From Hydractinia symbiolongicarpus (taxonomy: Eukaryota > Cnidaria > Hydrozoa > Anthoathecata > Hydractiniidae), in assembly GCF_029227915.1 (NCBI RefSeq), contig NC_079876.1, forward strand, positions 6,574,001 to 6,634,000: a stretch of DNA of 60,000 nucleotides. The letters run 5' to 3'. Both the position numbers and the translations under genes were made by a program. The first letter of the stretch is position 1; the number at the start of each line of letters is the position of its first letter. Of the stretch, positions 56,803 through 60,000 are shown piece by piece. The notes beneath the pieces were generated by a model. The model made no database searches and was not told the DNA's origin. It saw nothing but the letters and a program-made list of their open reading frames with translations.

Positions 56803-59627
56803 CTATTCTGCAGACTTTTTCAACTCATTAGTTTGTACTCCAGAGTGTAAATCATTATTTACTTCGGCTATGTCGTTTTCACTTTGTAAATAATTACATT
56901 CAGTTGAGGAATCGGCCTCTTGTGAAGGTGCCTATGTATGTTAAAATTGGAAACAAAGTGATGAGCATATTATAATTGCCATAGAAGTGGAAATATGGAA
57001 ATGAAATATCTCCTACCAGAGTACTTTTCAATGCTGCCATACCAAGTGTTAAATGAAAGTCAACCTGAAGGTAAACAATAGTAACAGCCAAGTTATACAC
57101 AAAAGAATTTTCTCCTTAAAAAGTTGAACTAATATTCTCTATAGTATTTGCTTTTCAAAACTGTGTAAAACTCGATAAATTTTGTCTTTAAGCCATGTCA
57201 TTTTTAAATTCAACAAAATCGTTAACACATAATTGTTGCTTTAAAGATTTACCAAGTCAAAGCGTTTGGTCAAATCCTCTTCGATATGACGAAAGAAATC
57301 TTCTACCAAGCATGTCTTTAACATACATTTAGCTTTTCGCTGAAAAGAACAAATTATATATTGTAATGCAAAAATAGTTGTTTTAAATGCACAAGAACAG
57401 AGCTCTTTTATTGTTGACAAGAACTTTCCCAGAGATGTACAGCAAGCATTCTTTCTAAAAATATATAAACAAATAACTAGTGCTACAATACCTCCAGATT
57501 TTGTTTGGAATTGCCTTTAAGTACGGGAGCTACAGCCATTCTGACTTGATTCCACGTGTCTAAAAAAAAGATCCTTGAGCAGGATTAAAACCACCCAAGA
57601 TAGATAAATGAAGCCTTGTCGACTAACTCTTAATTTGATAATTTAATTTTTATAACACCTATCTTATCAGGTAATGCCAGGTCAATTCAATTATGCTTCT
57701 TATTTTACCCTACCTTACCTTAATAATTAATACATGGTTAAATATGGTTAGACTTAATTATTAATTATTTAAATAATATATAATTAATATATATATAATT
57801 AAATATTGTTAACTCCATACATGATTGTGCTTATTCGCATCAATATCAAAGAAAAAATTTTAACGACAGAAATATATAGTAAAACACATTATTCAAATTT
57901 AACAGAAGGTATTCTAACTAAGGGGTTGTTAATCTCATGTTGGGATTTTCCATCAAGAATAATTCAGCTGCAACAAATTTCTTCCAAAATATGCCCAATC
58001 GGGATTTGAACCCGAACCTCCTGTGATCTTACATGTATAAAACGGGCCTTGAAATTAAGGATATTTTATGTGAGAGCACGAATTAAGTTTAAAATTGTGT
58101 ATTTTTTAGACATGCACCCACACACATAAGATTCAACAGGTGTTCTACCATTACACTATTGGGCAGCATTTCTTAAAGTCTTTTTTCAAACATTTAAATT
58201 TGAAAAAATTCTGTATATATGTATGTATAAAGATTTTTTAGTTGGCATCATGTGTGAGAGGAAATCGTGTCCTCTGCACGTTTCGTTTATAGCATTGCAA
58301 GCACACAATACTCAATCGTTATCAAAATACAAACAATTATAAGGTCAATTTTTGTATAGGCTGTTAAATATCAGTAATTCTTGATTAGGACACCTAAATA
58401 TACTTTAAAGTTCTTTAATCAAGAAGCACCAAATTTAAAATTTATTTAGTGAAAAAAAACTGTGTAAATCCGGTGGGAATATGTACAAGTTATAGACATA
58501 AAAGAGTAATACAATTGATAAAAACAGTTAAAAGAAAGACGTATAAAACTATTTGTCCAGAGGAACAGATTTAAAATTGTTCAAATAAAACTTGTTACTA
58601 TGACGACACTTCGATATTAATTCTGTTCTTTTGTTTAGCAATTTCAGTTTGGATGTTATAATATGGTATTAAAACCTTTGTTCCATGACAAAAGACTTAA
58701 ATCGACTCAATATTTGCTTTGGTTAACAATAAATTTCTTTTTGCACTTACTTGAGATATTATATAAGACAAAGTTTTTTATTCACTTACTCACCAAATTT
58801 AAATATATACACTAACATTTATAAGGTGACATACTGGAGAATGCAAATAAAAAGAAAACCTAAAATATTGCAACTTAATGAATTAAATAAGATAAACTTC
58901 TTTTGTTACTGGAGCTTTGAACAGATGGATGAAAGATGCTTTTAGTTGTTTTTAACATGATATATATAAATAGTTGGCTTTGTAGGGACGCTAAGCTACA
59001 GCCCCGCACCCCCTCCCCCCTTCTCCCCCCTCCCTCTTAAAAAAGGCTCACCCGAAAACAAATTGGCTTCCTACCGCACCGCCTTCATGCTGAAAATGCT
59101 GTGATTTATATTTTATTTGATTGGCATCCATAATATAGTTTAGCTAGCTACCTAAAGCTCAGTCGATACAGTGCTTGTTTTGCTTTGCAGAAATTTGTGG
59201 CTTTTGATAGCCACTCTACTGCATATACTGGCAGAGCTCCTTTCATTGCCTAGTGTTGCCTAGTGGGAAAAAATTCCAGATTACTGTAGCTAGCTTAAAT
59301 GGGAGCTTTAAACACATACTCTTTAAGGTCTCTCTTGGAAGCATTTGAGAGAAGGTAGATTGGTAGTTAGGTAGTTAGGTAGCTAGCTAGCCTATCCCTT
59401 GAATGCGAAGGGGAGAACCGAAAGAAGCCAGCTAGCTATAGCTAGCTAGCTATATATACATCACACCACCACTACCTAGGCCATTTGCCAACAATTTGAT
59501 GCTTAGGTCGTAGAATAAGGAACTCGCAAATTAAGTTAATCTTCGATCATAAATATAAAGATCCATATTAACCTGAAAAATTACTTTCCAAGAAGCGTGT
59601 TGGATCACTTGCATCTACAGCCGCCAT
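56803..59627 (-). CDS. Small conserved-looking protein, five exons, 128 aa
   Basis: Exons on the minus strand: 59627-59573, 57559-57492, 57339-57253, 57064-57017, 56931-56803. All introns are GT-AG, phases 1,0,0,0, total 387 bases with stop. The protein starts MAAVDASDPTRFLESNFS, has a helical core (KAKCMLKTCLVEDFFRHIEE and VDFHLTLGMAALKS) and an acidic tail. I do not recognise the family; there is no signal peptide or membrane segment, so it is probably cytoplasmic or nuclear. The first intron is about 2.0 kb. It shares a head-to-head promoter with the gene at 59925. Confidence 0.7.
57992..58165 (-). tRNA. tRNA-like gene split by ~105 bases in the anticodon region
   Basis: On the minus strand 58165 down reads acceptor TGCCCAA, U8-A9, D-arm GTGT-AATGGTAGA-ACAC, then CTGT. 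About 105 bases later, ACAG, a variable segment, T-arm TCGGG-TTCAAAT-CCCGA and acceptor TTGGGCA follow. Acceptor (7/7), D and T stems pair perfectly and both pol III box regions look sound. The anticodon arm is only CTGT/ACAG, and no U33 plus anticodon can be assigned with confidence. It may be a tRNA with a long intron, an insertion-disrupted tRNA, or a SINE-like relic. Confidence 0.45.
58170..59350. other. Large first intron of the minus-strand 128-aa gene, no other gene seen
   Basis: AT-rich, with one C-rich patch (CCCCGCACCCCCTCCCCCC, near 59000-59030). No further exon is supported. Confidence 0.45.
59362..59457. repeat. TAGG/TAGC microsatellite patches
   Basis: GGTAGTTAGGTAGTTAGGTA followed by (GCTA)n at 59362-59391, and GCTAGCTATAGCTAGCTAGC at 59431-59450. 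Simple repeats within the first intron. Confidence 0.85.
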
Positions 59628-59924
59628 TTTGTTTTTAGCCTAACAGGCTGAGACCGATAGCCAGCGTTATCTACGGTGGCCCATAACTGCCACGCCAAAA
59701 GAATTAACTTCACGCCAAAAGAATTAACTTCACGCCAAAAGAATATAACTTCACGCCAAAAGAAGTAACTTCACGCCGAAAGAATTAACCTCGCGCCAAA
59801 AGAAAAAAACATTCCTTTTATTGTTGCAGAGAAGTAAAAATAAAAGGAATGTTTTTTTCTTTTCTCCAGTGTACCAGTCATTTTATCTTGCTACCAGGTC
59901 ATTCAATGGACAATAACGATCAAT
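59628..59924. promoter_or_regulatory. Bidirectional promoter with six tandem CACGCCAAAAGAA boxes
   Basis: Less than 300 bases separate the minus-strand ATG (59627) and the plus-strand ATG (59925). Six near-identical 20-21 base units start at 59691, 59711, 59731, 59752, 59772 and 59792. Their core, read on the other strand, is TTTTGGCGTG or, in the last unit, TTTTGGCGCG, which fits the E2F consensus TTTSGCGC. A GCCGCCATTTTG motif (YY1-like) overlaps the minus start codon. A perfect ~19-base inverted repeat (59804-59822 / 59839-59858, AACATTCCTTTTATT) lies between the boxes and the plus gene. Confidence 0.6.
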
Positions 59925-60000
59925 ATGGCTGCTGATTCAGAAGATGATATATTAGGGCAACAAGACGTTGATATGTTCGACGAAGAGGAGTTGCTGAGGT
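59925..60000 (+). CDS. Start of a plus-strand gene, cut by the window edge
   Basis: ATG in context CAATATGGCTGC opens MAADSEDDILGQQDVDMFDE and stays open to the end of the window. It is highly acidic, so an unstructured nuclear-type N-terminus is likely, but 25 residues do not identify a family. An earlier ATG at 59906 in another frame stops quickly. Confidence 0.55.
   Translation, partial: MAADSEDDILGQQDVDMFDEEELLR

Overview
This window is animal nuclear DNA. It is AT-rich and intron-rich, with GT-AG introns of roughly 70 to 4,500 bases, and it is dense in degraded transposons of many classes. The protein families point to a cnidarian: a DZIP3-type HEPN domain joined to a helicase, P2X7-like and SWIM transposon proteins, a KDZ transposase, and a retroelement tail of a type I associate with cnidarian genomes. 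A hydrozoan is possible. The organism call is inference from family content, since no species marker is visible.

Layout. 1-17.6 kb is a transposon graveyard: a hAT C-terminal fragment, dispersed short repeats, a P2X7-like zinc-domain fragment, a Harbinger-type element with TTA target duplications and only a MADF/Myb-like gene, a piggyBac-type MITE with TTAA flanks, and a LINE tail. 17.9-28.4 kb holds the best gene: six exons on the + strand whose phases join exactly into a 1,506-codon frame. It encodes an RNxxxH HEPN domain, a repeat-built coiled coil, an SF1-type helicase/ATPase with a Q/P-rich insert, a fibronectin-III-like domain and ankyrin repeats. 28.4-36.8 kb has a Harbinger DDE pseudogene, a tRNA-derived SINE head and several copies of a short MITE family. 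36.8-39.8 kb appears to be one element bounded by about 50-base inverted repeats; it contains a start exon, a 127-130 base satellite with trimeric higher-order structure, and a SWIM zinc-finger pseudogene. 40.2-41.0 kb is a 30-base minisatellite. 41.9-47.2 kb has a MITE, PHD and reverse-transcriptase fragments, and a tRNA-like sequence whose halves are in swapped order. 47.6-51.7 kb is a nearly intact, many-intron KDZ transposase with one in-frame stop. 52.7-55.0 kb is a six-exon gene coding 508 residues: homeodomain-like, HMG-like and chromo domains.

55.7-60 kb: a minus-strand kinase-like exon that has lost both catalytic aspartates, a five-exon minus-strand gene for a 128-residue protein, and the start of a plus-strand gene. 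The last two diverge from a roughly 300-base shared promoter that carries six tandem E2F-like boxes.

The strongest candidate for an undescribed system is the HEPN-helicase-FN3-ankyrin gene. It combines a putative RNase, a nucleic-acid motor and interaction domains in one chain, as an innate-immune or RNA-surveillance effector might. The second is the KDZ transposase next to the homeodomain/HMG/chromo gene, possibly one two-gene transposon. No expression or homology search could be run, so all exon models rest on reading frame, splice signals and remembered family motifs.
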